DNA of 64,000 bases from positions 62,001-126,000 of the forward strand of contig DXFW01000004.1 in assembly GCA_019114225.1 (NCBI GenBank). Direction: 5' to 3'. Numbering within the stretch: position 1 is the stretch's first letter; each line of letters begins with the position of its first letter. The stretch comes from Candidatus Allofournierella pullicola. Its GTDB lineage: Bacteria > Bacillota > Clostridia > Oscillospirales > Ruminococcaceae. A program made the translations under genes and the position numbers. Below, piece by piece: positions 50,151 to 58,113 of the stretch. The notes under the pieces are model-generated. The model was not told the DNA's origin and did no database searches. It was given only the letters and a program-made list of their open reading frames with translations.

Positions 50151-50377
50151 ATCCGCGGTGCCACCTAACTTGCCGTTTGCACGGCCCCTTTTCCGCTCGA
50201 ACATAAGCGTCGCGGCTTAACGCGCCGCCCACGTCGCGCCCTACTGCCGTTTTCAAAACGGGTTGGGGCGTGCAGCTCCAAAGTGTTCCTTCCGCCGGGC
50301 GCCGGACGGGGCTCGCACCATTCCCCGCTCGCTGGGCCGCCGTTTGCCGGCGTACTGCTCTTTATCACAGCTTTTGT
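50096..50377 (-). promoter_or_regulatory. T-box riboswitch, Asn specifier (AAC), controlling asnS
   Basis: The minus-strand leader carries all T-box parts. Stem I contains the AATGGTGCGAG segment. The specifier region GGAAGG-AAC-ACTTTGGAG has AAC at 50285-50287, the asparagine codon. The conserved T-box sequence TTAGGTGGCACCGCGG lies at 50153-50168 and contains the UGGN motif that pairs with the tRNA acceptor end. A terminator hairpin follows. Uncharged tRNA-Asn should stabilise the antiterminator and switch asnS on. Confidence 0.93.
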
Positions 50378-50383
50378 GGAATC

Positions 50384-50412
50384 AGTGTACCCCTTTCGCC
50401 GCCCCTTGTCAA
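50384..50412 (-). promoter_or_regulatory. asnS promoter
   Basis: Consensus TTGACA (50407-50412), 17-base spacer, TACACT (50384-50389) on the minus strand; transcription should start near 50377. Confidence 0.8.
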
Positions 50413-50487
50413 GGCCCGCCGCGCTTTGTTTCGCCGCATTTTTTCACGCCCCGGGCGGTATGCTATCACCAGAAGGGGGGCGGCGGC

Positions 50488-51303
50488 ATGAAGGGACGGC
50501 GGCGGGCCTGCCTTGCGCTGGCGGTGCTGGCGGCAGGGGCTGCGGTGTGGGTGGGCCGCGCGCCCCGGTTTGCCCACGTCCGGCCGGACTACCCCATGGT
50601 GGAGCTGACGGGGGCGGTGGCCCGTGCCGAGGCGGGAAAAGCCGACTATGACCTGCTCTTTGCCCAGACGGGGCTCGGGTCTTCGGCGGTGGACGCGCTG
50701 CTGGAAGAGGGCCGGGGGCGGGAATTGCTCGACTTTCAGGCCCGGTACTTCGCCCCCTGCGACTGGCAGGCGGTGAGGGGCGCGGCCGTGGTGCGGCTGG
50801 AGATCACAGAAGGGGAGTTTGAATTCGCGCCGCTGGAAAAGGGGGACATCCTGCTCACCCCCTCCAGCCGGTGCGGCGGCTGGCGCAACGGCCACGCGGC
50901 GCTGGTGGTGGACGCGGAGGAGGGGCTGGTGCTGGAGGCCTACAGCCTGGGCTGCCCCAGCCAGCTGAGCAGCCTCTCCACCTGGCAGGACAAGGCCGCC
51001 GTGGCGGTGCTGCGGCTCAAAGGAGTGAGCGCCGAGCGCCGGGCGGCGATGGCCGACTGGGCCCGGGAGCACCTGCTGGGCCTGCCCTACGGGCTTTTTT
51101 CCGGTCTGGCGTGGCTGGGGGAGACCTCCGACCCGCCCGCCACCCAGTGCGCCCATCTGGTGTGGTGCGCCTACGCCGCTTTTGGGTATGACATCGACGG
51201 GGGCGGCGGCTGGCCGGTCACGCCCCGGGATATCTCCCTCTCGCCCCTTTTGGAAACGGTGCAGGTCTACGGCCTGCCCCAGGGGCGGCGCTGGCCGTCG
51301 TGA
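50488..51303 (+). CDS. Permuted NlpC/P60-like (YiiX/YebB-type) protein
   Basis: A 271-aa protein with an N-terminal hydrophobic signal/anchor (about 5-22). The catalytic pattern of the permuted papain-like group is present in order: NGHAALVV with His near 136, then TQCAHLVWCAY with Cys near 221. The region between includes VLEAYSLGCPSQLSSLSTW. Such enzymes (YiiX/YebB, LRAT-like) are thiol hydrolases or acyltransferases acting on amide or lipid bonds, and the extracytoplasmic position here suggests a peptidoglycan or surface target. The start follows AAGGGGGG. It lies divergent from asnS. Confidence 0.7.
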   Translation: MKGRRRACLALAVLAAGAAVWVGRAPRFAHVRPDYPMVELTGAVARAEAGKADYDLLFAQTGLGSSAVDALLEEGRGRELLDFQARYFAPCDWQAVRGAAVVRLEITEGEFEFAPLEKGDILLTPSSRCGGWRNGHAALVVDAEEGLVLEAYSLGCPSQLSSLSTWQDKAAVAVLRLKGVSAERRAAMADWAREHLLGLPYGLFSGLAWLGETSDPPATQCAHLVWCAYAAFGYDIDGGGGWPVTPRDISLSPLLETVQVYGLPQGRRWPS

Positions 51304-51381
51304 ACCGCCGCCTTGCGGCAAAGCGGTGGGGTGTGCTAAGATGGTACAAAACAGGCGGCAGCCGGAAGGGGACGTGAGAGC

Positions 51382-52980
51382 ATGCTGCGAGTGCGGGAGC
51401 TGCTGGCGCTGGACCATTTCCGCGGCGCGGTGGTGGCGGCAGGGGAGCAGGGCCTGGACCGCATGGTGGAGAACATCGCCATCATGGAGGTGCCGGACAT
51501 TGAGGACTATGTGAAAAAGGGAGACTTCCTTATCTCCACCCTCTACCCCATCCACCGGGACGAGAGCAAGCTGGAGAGCTTCATTCCCCGGCTGGTGAGC
51601 CTGGGCCTTTCGGGGCTGGGGGTCAAGCTGAACCGCTATGTGGACCGGGTGCCCCCCGCCTGCCTGGAACAGGCGGACCGGCTGGGCTTTCCGGTGATCG
51701 TGCTGCCGGAAGGCAGCAATTTTTCCAGCCAGATCAACACCTTTTTGAAAGAGAGCCTGCACCGCAAGAGCATGGAGCTGGAATACCGGGACGGCATTCA
51801 CAACAAGGTGATGGAGATCATGCTGCGGGGCGAGGAGTATGAGGGCCTGGCCCGGGCGCTGGCGCTCCAGACGGGCAGAAACGTCACCCTTTACAGCGCG
51901 GCGGTGGAAAAGCTGGCCGAGCACCGGGTGGAGGAGGACTTCGATTTTGAACAGCAGCAGGTGTTCGACGCGGTGCGGCTGGATCAGGCGTCCTCCGAGG
52001 AGGACTACAAGCGCTTTTTCCTGGAGGACGGGTGCGCCGTCTTTTACAAGGTGCACTACGGCGCGGAGAAGGCGGGCTACATCGTGCTGTCCAGCCGCCA
52101 GCGGTTCACCCTCACCGCCATGGAGCGCATGGGGGTGGAGCAGTTCGCCATGGCCTTCCGCGTGATGACCCAGCGCCAGCGGGCGCTGGACGAGCTGGAG
52201 CGCCGCTACCGGGAGGAGTTCACCTGCGACCTGTTGTTCGGCAAGGTGGAAAGCCAGCAGATTGCCGCCTCCCGGGCCAAAGCCCTGGAATGGAAGCTCA
52301 CCTTCCCGGTGAGCATTCTGCTGATGGACGTGCAGCTGCCCGCCGGGTCCAGCGACCGGAGCAGTGTGCTGCGGGCGCTGCGCAACCGCGCTTTGCCGGC
52401 CGCCGCCCGGGGCCGCCGGCCGGACACCCTGTTCCTGGCCAGCACCGGCAAATACATCGTGGCTTTTCTGGACGCGAAGGCCGCCGAAAACCCCGAGCGG
52501 GTAATGCAGGTCTTTGGCGACGTGCTGGAAAGCCTGCACATCGGCTACGCCGCGGGCCTGTCCCGCCAGGCGGAAAACCTGCGTCAGCTGCCCCGGGCCT
52601 ATCAGGAGAGCAAGGACGCCATGCGCATTGCCCGCCAGACCGGGCAGGACCGCTCGCTCTATTTCCGGGACATCGGCATGTACCGGGTGCTCCACGCGGC
52701 CGCCGGTTCCCGGGAGCTGACCGAGTTCTGCCGCGACACCCTGGGCCCCCTCATCCGCTACGACGCCCAGCACAACATGGAGCTGATGGCCACGCTGGAC
52801 GCGATCCTTGCCTGCAACGGCAACCTCAAGCAGGCGGCGAAAAAGATGTTCCTGCACTACAACACCGTGCGCTACCGCCAGCGCCTCATTGAGGAGCAGC
52901 TGGGCAAGCGCCTGGCCTGCCTGGACGATTACCAGGACCTGAACCTGGCCATGAAGATCTACCGCTTGCGAAAGAACTGA
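51382..52980 (+). CDS. PucR-family transcriptional regulator
   Basis: A 532-aa regulator. The N-terminal PucR domain (about 1-125: LRVRELLALDHFRGAVVAAG, then GDFLISTLYPIHRDESKL) is the purine-catabolism regulatory domain. A GAF-like central region follows, and the C-terminus has the PucR-type helix-turn-helix (LACNGNLKQAAKKMFLHYNTVRYRQRLIEEQLG, core at about 475-510). PucR in Bacillus activates purine/ureide utilisation and senses allantoin-type effectors. Here it heads the locus of permeases, amidase, allHFG and carbamate kinase, and is the probable activator. It is followed by its own terminator. Confidence 0.9.
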   Translation: MLRVRELLALDHFRGAVVAAGEQGLDRMVENIAIMEVPDIEDYVKKGDFLISTLYPIHRDESKLESFIPRLVSLGLSGLGVKLNRYVDRVPPACLEQADRLGFPVIVLPEGSNFSSQINTFLKESLHRKSMELEYRDGIHNKVMEIMLRGEEYEGLARALALQTGRNVTLYSAAVEKLAEHRVEEDFDFEQQQVFDAVRLDQASSEEDYKRFFLEDGCAVFYKVHYGAEKAGYIVLSSRQRFTLTAMERMGVEQFAMAFRVMTQRQRALDELERRYREEFTCDLLFGKVESQQIAASRAKALEWKLTFPVSILLMDVQLPAGSSDRSSVLRALRNRALPAAARGRRPDTLFLASTGKYIVAFLDAKAAENPERVMQVFGDVLESLHIGYAAGLSRQAENLRQLPRAYQESKDAMRIARQTGQDRSLYFRDIGMYRVLHAAAGSRELTEFCRDTLGPLIRYDAQHNMELMATLDAILACNGNLKQAAKKMFLHYNTVRYRQRLIEEQLGKRLACLDDYQDLNLAMKIYRLRKN

Positions 52981-52994
52981 ACGCCCGCAAAAAA

Positions 52995-53021
52995 GGGCCG
53001 GCTTTGCCGGCCCTTTTTTGT
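52995..53021 (+). terminator. Terminator of the PucR-type regulator gene
   Basis: GGGCCGGC / GCCGGCCC with a TTT loop, followed by TTTTTTG. Confidence 0.9.
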
Positions 53022-53276
53022 TTTGCCCCAAAACGCCTGTCCTGCGCCGGGCGTGCCAATTGTTCCTCAGAAACAAAATCAAACGTGCTGTTTTGTCATC
53101 CGAAGATAAATACTTTTGCCATGTGATGTGCTAACATTAATGCAGGAACGACCCGGCCAGTCGATGCGGCGCGCTGACCGACGCGGGGGCGGCGCGCACC
53201 GAAAACGCGCCGGCCGGCCGGGAGGAAAATCTCCTGCAGGAGAGTTCGCAGAGCAAGTGCAAGGAGGGATTTCTTT
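53022..53276. other. Leader of the ureide/carbamoyl operon
   Basis: Contains the upstream region of the first permease. It is AT-rich up to about 53140 and GC-rich after. No promoter close to consensus was found, as expected for an activator-dependent operon. No obvious palindrome of more than ten bases. Confidence 0.4.
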
Positions 53277-54815
53277 GTGAGAGGAACGACCATTCCGCTG
53301 TTTCAAAAATCGGACGTGGACGGATTTTTCGGTCTGTTCACAAACAACCTGACCAACGTGCTGGTGCTCACGGGGCTTTTGCTCTACACGGTGCAAATGC
53401 CCGGGGAACTGGTGTTCGGGCGGGTGCTGCCGGCGGTGGGGCTGAGTATCTTTGTTGCGGGGCTGCTCTACGCCTTCATGGGCTGGCGGCTGGCAAAAAA
53501 AGAAGGGCGCACCGACGTGACCGCCATGCCCACCGGGATCAGCGTGCCCCACATGTTCCTGATCGTTTACATGATCATGCTGCCGGTGAAGCTCCAGACC
53601 GGCGACCCCTACCTGGCGTGGTATGCGGGCGTGGCCTGGTGCTTTGTGGAGGGCGTCGTGGAGACGGTGGGCGTGCTGCTGGGCCCGGCCATCCGCAAGA
53701 TGGTGCCCCGGGCGGCGCTGCTGGGCTCGCTGGCGGGCGCGTCCATCACCTGCATTATGACCAACGGCGCGCTGCAGAGCTTTGAGGTGACCTACATCGC
53801 TCTGGCCAGCTTCGCGGTCATCCTGCTGGGCTTTGTGGCCAAAATGCAAATGCCCTTCAAGCTGCCGGCGGGCCTGGTGGCCATCGTGCTGGGCACCCTG
53901 CTGGGCTGGCTGTCCGGCTACATGGACCCCGCCGCGCTGAGCGATTCCCTCGCCAACGTGGGCGTGTATGCGCCCAACCTTTCGCTGGAAGCGTTGATGG
54001 GCGGCTTCAAGGCCGCTTCGCCCTATCTGGTGACGGCCATCCCCCTGGGCATGTACAACTTCATGGAAACGCTGGACAATCTGGAGAGCGCCGCCGTGGC
54101 GGGCGACTCCTACGACACCCGCCAGGTCATGCTGGCGGACGGCTTCACCAGCATTCTGGGCGCGCTGTTCGGCAGCGTGGTGCCCACCGCGGTGTACATC
54201 GGCCACCCCGGCTGGAAGAGCGTGGGCGCGCGGCTGGGCTACTCCTGGATGAACGGCCTGGCGGTGCTGCTGATCTCGGTGTTCGGCATGACCTCGGTGA
54301 TGATCAACATCGTGCCCATGGCGGCGCTGCAGCCCATCCTCATCTACATCGGCATTCTCATCGGCTCCCAGGCCTTTGAGCATGTGCCCAAGGCCCACTT
54401 CCCGGCGGTCATCCTGGCGCTGCTGCCCTGGCTGGCCGACTGGGGGATCACCCAGATCGACAACGCCCTGGCGGCCGCCGGGACCAGCGCCGCCGCCGTG
54501 GGGCTGGAGGCCCTGAGCGGCGCGGGCATTTACTACCGCGGCTTTGAGATCATCGGCAACGGCAACATCCTGGTGAGCATGCTCTGGGCCTCGCTGCTGG
54601 TGTTCATGCTGGAGCGCCGCCTGTGGGCGGTGGTGGGCGCCTGCGCCGTGGGCGCGGTGTTCACCTTCTTCGGGGTCATCCACGCCGCCGGCGTGGGGGT
54701 GGCCCAGGAGCTTCCGGCGGTGGCGGGCTACCTGCTGATGGCTCTCGTCAGCGTGCTGATCTTCCGCTTCTCGGCCCGCGCCAAACAAACCGACGACGCC
54801 GCACCCGCGGCATAA
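53277..54815 (+). CDS. NCS2-type permease (xanthine/uracil family), first copy
   Basis: A 512-aa membrane protein with about twelve hydrophobic segments, resembling the NCS2/UraA fold. Conserved blocks shared with the third gene of the locus are FGLFTNNLTNVLVLTGLLL, GRTDVTAMPTGISVPHMFL, LGMYNFMETLDNLESAAVAGD (the substrate/proton-coupling helix with an acidic residue) and YIGHPGWKSVGARLGYSW. The family imports nucleobases or related ureido/amide heterocycles. Start is GTG at 53277 with AAGGAGG nine bases upstream. Being beside a biuret-hydrolase-like amidase and allHFG, it probably imports a ureide rather than a plain purine. Confidence 0.8.
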   Translation: MRGTTIPLFQKSDVDGFFGLFTNNLTNVLVLTGLLLYTVQMPGELVFGRVLPAVGLSIFVAGLLYAFMGWRLAKKEGRTDVTAMPTGISVPHMFLIVYMIMLPVKLQTGDPYLAWYAGVAWCFVEGVVETVGVLLGPAIRKMVPRAALLGSLAGASITCIMTNGALQSFEVTYIALASFAVILLGFVAKMQMPFKLPAGLVAIVLGTLLGWLSGYMDPAALSDSLANVGVYAPNLSLEALMGGFKAASPYLVTAIPLGMYNFMETLDNLESAAVAGDSYDTRQVMLADGFTSILGALFGSVVPTAVYIGHPGWKSVGARLGYSWMNGLAVLLISVFGMTSVMINIVPMAALQPILIYIGILIGSQAFEHVPKAHFPAVILALLPWLADWGITQIDNALAAAGTSAAAVGLEALSGAGIYYRGFEIIGNGNILVSMLWASLLVFMLERRLWAVVGACAVGAVFTFFGVIHAAGVGVAQELPAVAGYLLMALVSVLIFRFSARAKQTDDAAPAA

Positions 54816-54843
54816 ACATTCCACAACCAAGGAGGAAACCAAA

Positions 54844-55518
54844 ATGAAGACCTATTCCGCCCAGGCTCTGCCTTATGAGTTCGATTTCGACCTGGAGCAT
54901 ACCGCCCTGCTCATCATCGACATGCAGCGTGACTTCTGCGAGCACGGCGGCTTTGGCGAAAAGCTGGGCAACGACATTGCCCTGACCAAGGGGATCATCC
55001 CCACCGTCAAGACCATGCTGGAGGCCGCCCGGGAGAAGGGCATGATGGTCATCCACACCCGCGAGGGCCATCGCCCCGACCTGAGCGACTGCCCGCCCGC
55101 CAAGCTGAACCGCGGCCGCAAGCAGGGCGCCGGCATTGGCGACATGGGCCCCATGGGCCGCATTCTGGTGCGGGGCGAGTACGGCCACGACATCGTGGAG
55201 GAGCTGTATCCCATCGAGGGCGAGCCCATCATCGACAAGCCCGGCAAGGACGCCTTCTACGCCACCGACCTGGAGCTGATCCTGCGCAACAAGGGGATCA
55301 CCAAGCTGATCGTCTGCGGCGTGACCACCCATGTGTGCGTGAGCACCACCATCCGCGCCGCCAACGACCGCGGCTTCGACTGCCTGCTGCTGAGCGACTG
55401 CTCCGCCGCCTTTGACCCTGCGGACCACGAGGCCGCGGTGCGCAACATCTGGCAGCAGGGCGGCATTTTCGGCTGGGCCACCACCTCCGACAAGGTGATC
55501 GTCGCGCTGAACGCCTGA
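54844..55518 (+). CDS. Isochorismatase-family cysteine amidohydrolase, biuret hydrolase (BiuH)-like
   Basis: A 224-aa hydrolase with the complete catalytic triad of the family: Asp26 in LLIIDMQRDF, Lys135 in IIDKPGKDAF and Cys165 in VCGVTTHVCVST. It shares with biuret hydrolases (BiuH) and RutB-like ureidoacrylate hydrolases the blocks HTREGHRPDLSDCPPAK (about 71-87), IGDMGPMGRILVRGEYGHDI (about 98-117) and LYPIEGEP. This is an amidase that uses the Cys to release ammonia from a small amide such as biuret, giving a carbamoylated acid. The exact amide is unknown. Sits between the two NCS2 permeases with clear AAGGAGG sites before its own and the next gene, so it is part of the same operon. Confidence 0.85.
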   Translation: MKTYSAQALPYEFDFDLEHTALLIIDMQRDFCEHGGFGEKLGNDIALTKGIIPTVKTMLEAAREKGMMVIHTREGHRPDLSDCPPAKLNRGRKQGAGIGDMGPMGRILVRGEYGHDIVEELYPIEGEPIIDKPGKDAFYATDLELILRNKGITKLIVCGVTTHVCVSTTIRAANDRGFDCLLLSDCSAAFDPADHEAAVRNIWQQGGIFGWATTSDKVIVALNA

Positions 55519-55555
55519 GCCACAACGCTTTATTTGATGAGAGGGGAATAACTCA

Positions 55556-57181
55556 ATGAACAACGCGAAACAAACGGTCGGCACTCCGCTGTGGGCGTCC
55601 GGCGACCTGAACGGCTTCTTTGGCCTGTTCTCCAACTCTTTGACCAACTTCCTCACCGCCGTGGGCCTTCTGTCCGGCATTGCAATGCCCGGCGACATCG
55701 TCTTCGGCAAGATCGTGCCCGGCGCGGCGCTGAGCATTGCCCTGGGCAACTTCATTCTGGGCTGGTTTGCCCGCCGCATGTCGGTGAAGGAGAACCGCAG
55801 CGACGTGACCGCCATGCCCTACGGCCTCAGCGTGCCCCACTACTTTGCGGTGGCGCTGGCGGTCATCCTGCCCACCTACGCCGCCACCGGCGACTGGACC
55901 GTGGCCTGGGCCACCGGCGTGGTGTGGAACCTGATCGAGGGCATTATCATGCTGGTGGGCGCTTTTGTGGGCCCCACCCTGAAAAAGCACATCCCCCGCT
56001 CGGCCATGCTGGGCGCCCTGGCGGGCTTTGCCCTCACCTTCATCTCCGGCGTGCCCATGGGTGAAGTGTTCGGCGCGCCCTACATCGGCCTGGTCTGCTT
56101 CATCATCCTGATGGTGGGCTGGCTGGCCCATAAGCGCCTGCCCTTCAACATGCCTGCCGGCGCTTTTGCCATCCTGGTGGGCACCGTCATCGCCTGGGCC
56201 ACCGGCTATCTGCAGCCCGCCGACGTGACCGCCGCCGTGCAGGACTTCGGCATTCCCATCCCCGGCGTGACCGTCAACCTCTTCGGCATGGGCTTCGCTC
56301 AGATCGCCCCCTTCCTGCCCGCCGCCATCCCCCTGGGCATCTACGACTTCCTGGAAAGCCTTGACAACCTGGAAAGCGCCGATGCCGCCGGCGAGCACTA
56401 TCCCGTTGCCCTGTGCATGAGCATTCCCGCCATCCTCACCATCCTGGGCGCCTGCATTGGCAGCGTGTTCCCCACCATCATCTACATCGGCCATCCCGGC
56501 TGGAAGGCCACCGGCGCCCGCGTGGGCTATTCCTTCCTCACCGGTGCTGCCATCCTGGTGCTGTCCTTCACCGGCCTGCTGGCCCTGGTGTCTGCGGTCA
56601 TTCCCCTGGTGGCGCTGCTGCCCATCCTGATCTACATCGGCATGGTCATTGGCAACCAGGCGTTCTCCACCGCCAAGCCCCGCCACATCCCCGCCATCGT
56701 GCTGGCCTTCCTGCCCTACATCGGCAGCTTCCTGGCCGGCAAGATCGACTCCACCATCACCGCGGTGAACAGCGCGCTGGCCGCTGCCGGCTCCAACATC
56801 ACCGTGGCCATCTCGGACATCGCCACCGAAGGCGTTGTGAACGTGACCAACGCGGTGATGAGCGGCAACGGCGTGCCCTACCTGGGCTGGATGCGCCTGA
56901 GCAAAGGCGACATCATCATCGCCATGCTGCTGGCCTCCATCGTCATCTACGTCATTGACAAGCACTATCTGAAGGCCGCCATCTACTGCGCGATCGGCGC
57001 GGTGCTCTCCTTCTTCGGCATCATCCACGCGGCCACCTTTGGAATCAACGTGGGCCCGGCGGTGACCATGGGCTACCTGGGCATGGCCATCGTGCTGGTG
57101 GTGATGACCTACTACCGCAAGCAGGACAACGTTCTGGATCCGGAAGTGCTGGCGGAAGAAGCGGCTGCCCATCACGAGTGA
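55556..57181 (+). CDS. NCS2-type permease, second copy
   Basis: A 541-aa paralogue of the first permease, with the same blocks in order: FGLFSNSLTNFLTAVGLLS, ENRSDVTAMPYGLSVPHYF, LGIYDFLESLDNLESADAAGE (same acidic helix) and YIGHPGWKATGARVGYSF. It is slightly longer at the C-terminus (a charged tail). Two different paralogous permeases imply either two substrates or an import/export pair, for example uptake of the ureide and export of oxamate or another leftover acid. It is followed by a strong hairpin before allH. Confidence 0.8.
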   Translation: MNNAKQTVGTPLWASGDLNGFFGLFSNSLTNFLTAVGLLSGIAMPGDIVFGKIVPGAALSIALGNFILGWFARRMSVKENRSDVTAMPYGLSVPHYFAVALAVILPTYAATGDWTVAWATGVVWNLIEGIIMLVGAFVGPTLKKHIPRSAMLGALAGFALTFISGVPMGEVFGAPYIGLVCFIILMVGWLAHKRLPFNMPAGAFAILVGTVIAWATGYLQPADVTAAVQDFGIPIPGVTVNLFGMGFAQIAPFLPAAIPLGIYDFLESLDNLESADAAGEHYPVALCMSIPAILTILGACIGSVFPTIIYIGHPGWKATGARVGYSFLTGAAILVLSFTGLLALVSAVIPLVALLPILIYIGMVIGNQAFSTAKPRHIPAIVLAFLPYIGSFLAGKIDSTITAVNSALAAAGSNITVAISDIATEGVVNVTNAVMSGNGVPYLGWMRLSKGDIIIAMLLASIVIYVIDKHYLKAAIYCAIGAVLSFFGIIHAATFGINVGPAVTMGYLGMAIVLVVMTYYRKQDNVLDPEVLAEEAAAHHE

Positions 57182-57193
57182 GTTTTTTCCCAA

Positions 57194-57230
57194 GGCGCGC
57201 GGAGCGGGCGGACCGCTCCGCGCGCCCTTT
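57194..57230 (+). terminator. Strong hairpin between the second permease and allH
   Basis: GGCGCGCGGAGCGG / CCGCTCCGCGCGCC with a short loop, then CTTTCC. The T run is too short for full termination, so it may be a partial terminator or an mRNA processing/stability site. Confidence 0.65.
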
Positions 57231-57252
57231 CCAGAACCGGGAGGTGATCCCA

Positions 57253-58113
57253 GTGGACCGAACCATCGAAGCGGTGCGCCTGGAGCAGCTGCTGCACCGG
57301 CGGCTGCAAACGCCCGGCGAGGGTGTGGTGCGCGGTGTTTACCGCCACAGCGTCAATGTGGAGACGCAGGGGCTGCTTTTCACCGTGCTGCACCCCACGC
57401 CGGACAGCGGCCCCGCCTGCGCCATCCTGGCCCGGGGCGCGGATTTTTCCGCCCTGGACATTGTGCCCGGGCAGACCGTTCGCTGGGGGCACGGCGCGTT
57501 GGAGATGGGCGGGCTGCGGCTCGTCTGGCCCGGCGCGGAGGTGTGCGACTGCCGCTTTGGCGCGCGGGCGCTGCCCCTCCCGGACCCTGCCGCCGCTGCC
57601 TGCCGCCTGGAGGCGCTGCTGGCGCCCGCCGCACAAAAAAACGCCGCCCGCTGGGGCGAGGAGCTGCGCGAAGCCCTCGACCTGCGCGCGGGCGGCGTCT
57701 GTGCGGCGCTGGAACAGCGCGCCGACCCGGCACAGCAGGTCCGGCGGCTGGTGGGCTTCGGCCCGGGGCTCACGCCTTCGGGCGATGACATCCTCACCGG
57801 GTTCTACGCTGCCCTGCGGGTGCTGGGCGGCGGCGCGGCGGACCTGACAGGGCTGGAAAACGCCCTGGCCGCCTGCGCCGCACGCACCACCCAGGTGGGC
57901 GGCTGGATGCTGACCTGCGCGCTGGACGGGCGCTGGCGGGCCAGCCTGCAGGCGGTGCTTGCCGCCTGCGCCGACCCGGCGCTGACGGGCCTGCCGGAAG
58001 CGGTGGAGCAGCTGCTGACGGTGGGCGCCAGTTCCGGTTATGACATGTGTTCCGGCGTGCACAGGGCCCTGAGCCTTGTGAGCCGGCTGAATAGGAGTGA
58101 AGACAATGGCTGA
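57253..58113 (+). CDS. allH: AllH-like subunit (DUF2877) of a carbamoyltransferase
   Basis: A 286-aa protein of the DUF2877 family, recognised by GFGPGLTPSGDDILTGFYAAL near residues 175-195. In E. coli the equivalent (ylbF/allH) is one of three genes that together make oxamate carbamoyltransferase. Start GTG at 57253 follows GGGAGGTGAT; an upstream in-frame GTG at 57178 overlaps the permease stop but is before the hairpin. It overlaps allF by eight bases. The protein alone has no known activity. Confidence 0.85.
   Translation: MDRTIEAVRLEQLLHRRLQTPGEGVVRGVYRHSVNVETQGLLFTVLHPTPDSGPACAILARGADFSALDIVPGQTVRWGHGALEMGGLRLVWPGAEVCDCRFGARALPLPDPAAAACRLEALLAPAAQKNAARWGEELREALDLRAGGVCAALEQRADPAQQVRRLVGFGPGLTPSGDDILTGFYAALRVLGGGAADLTGLENALAACAARTTQVGGWMLTCALDGRWRASLQAVLAACADPALTGLPEAVEQLLTVGASSGYDMCSGVHRALSLVSRLNRSEDNG

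Noticed and set aside
53022..53276. PucR binding box before the first permease
   Set aside because: I looked for a clear inverted repeat or a known PucR-type box and found none convincing.
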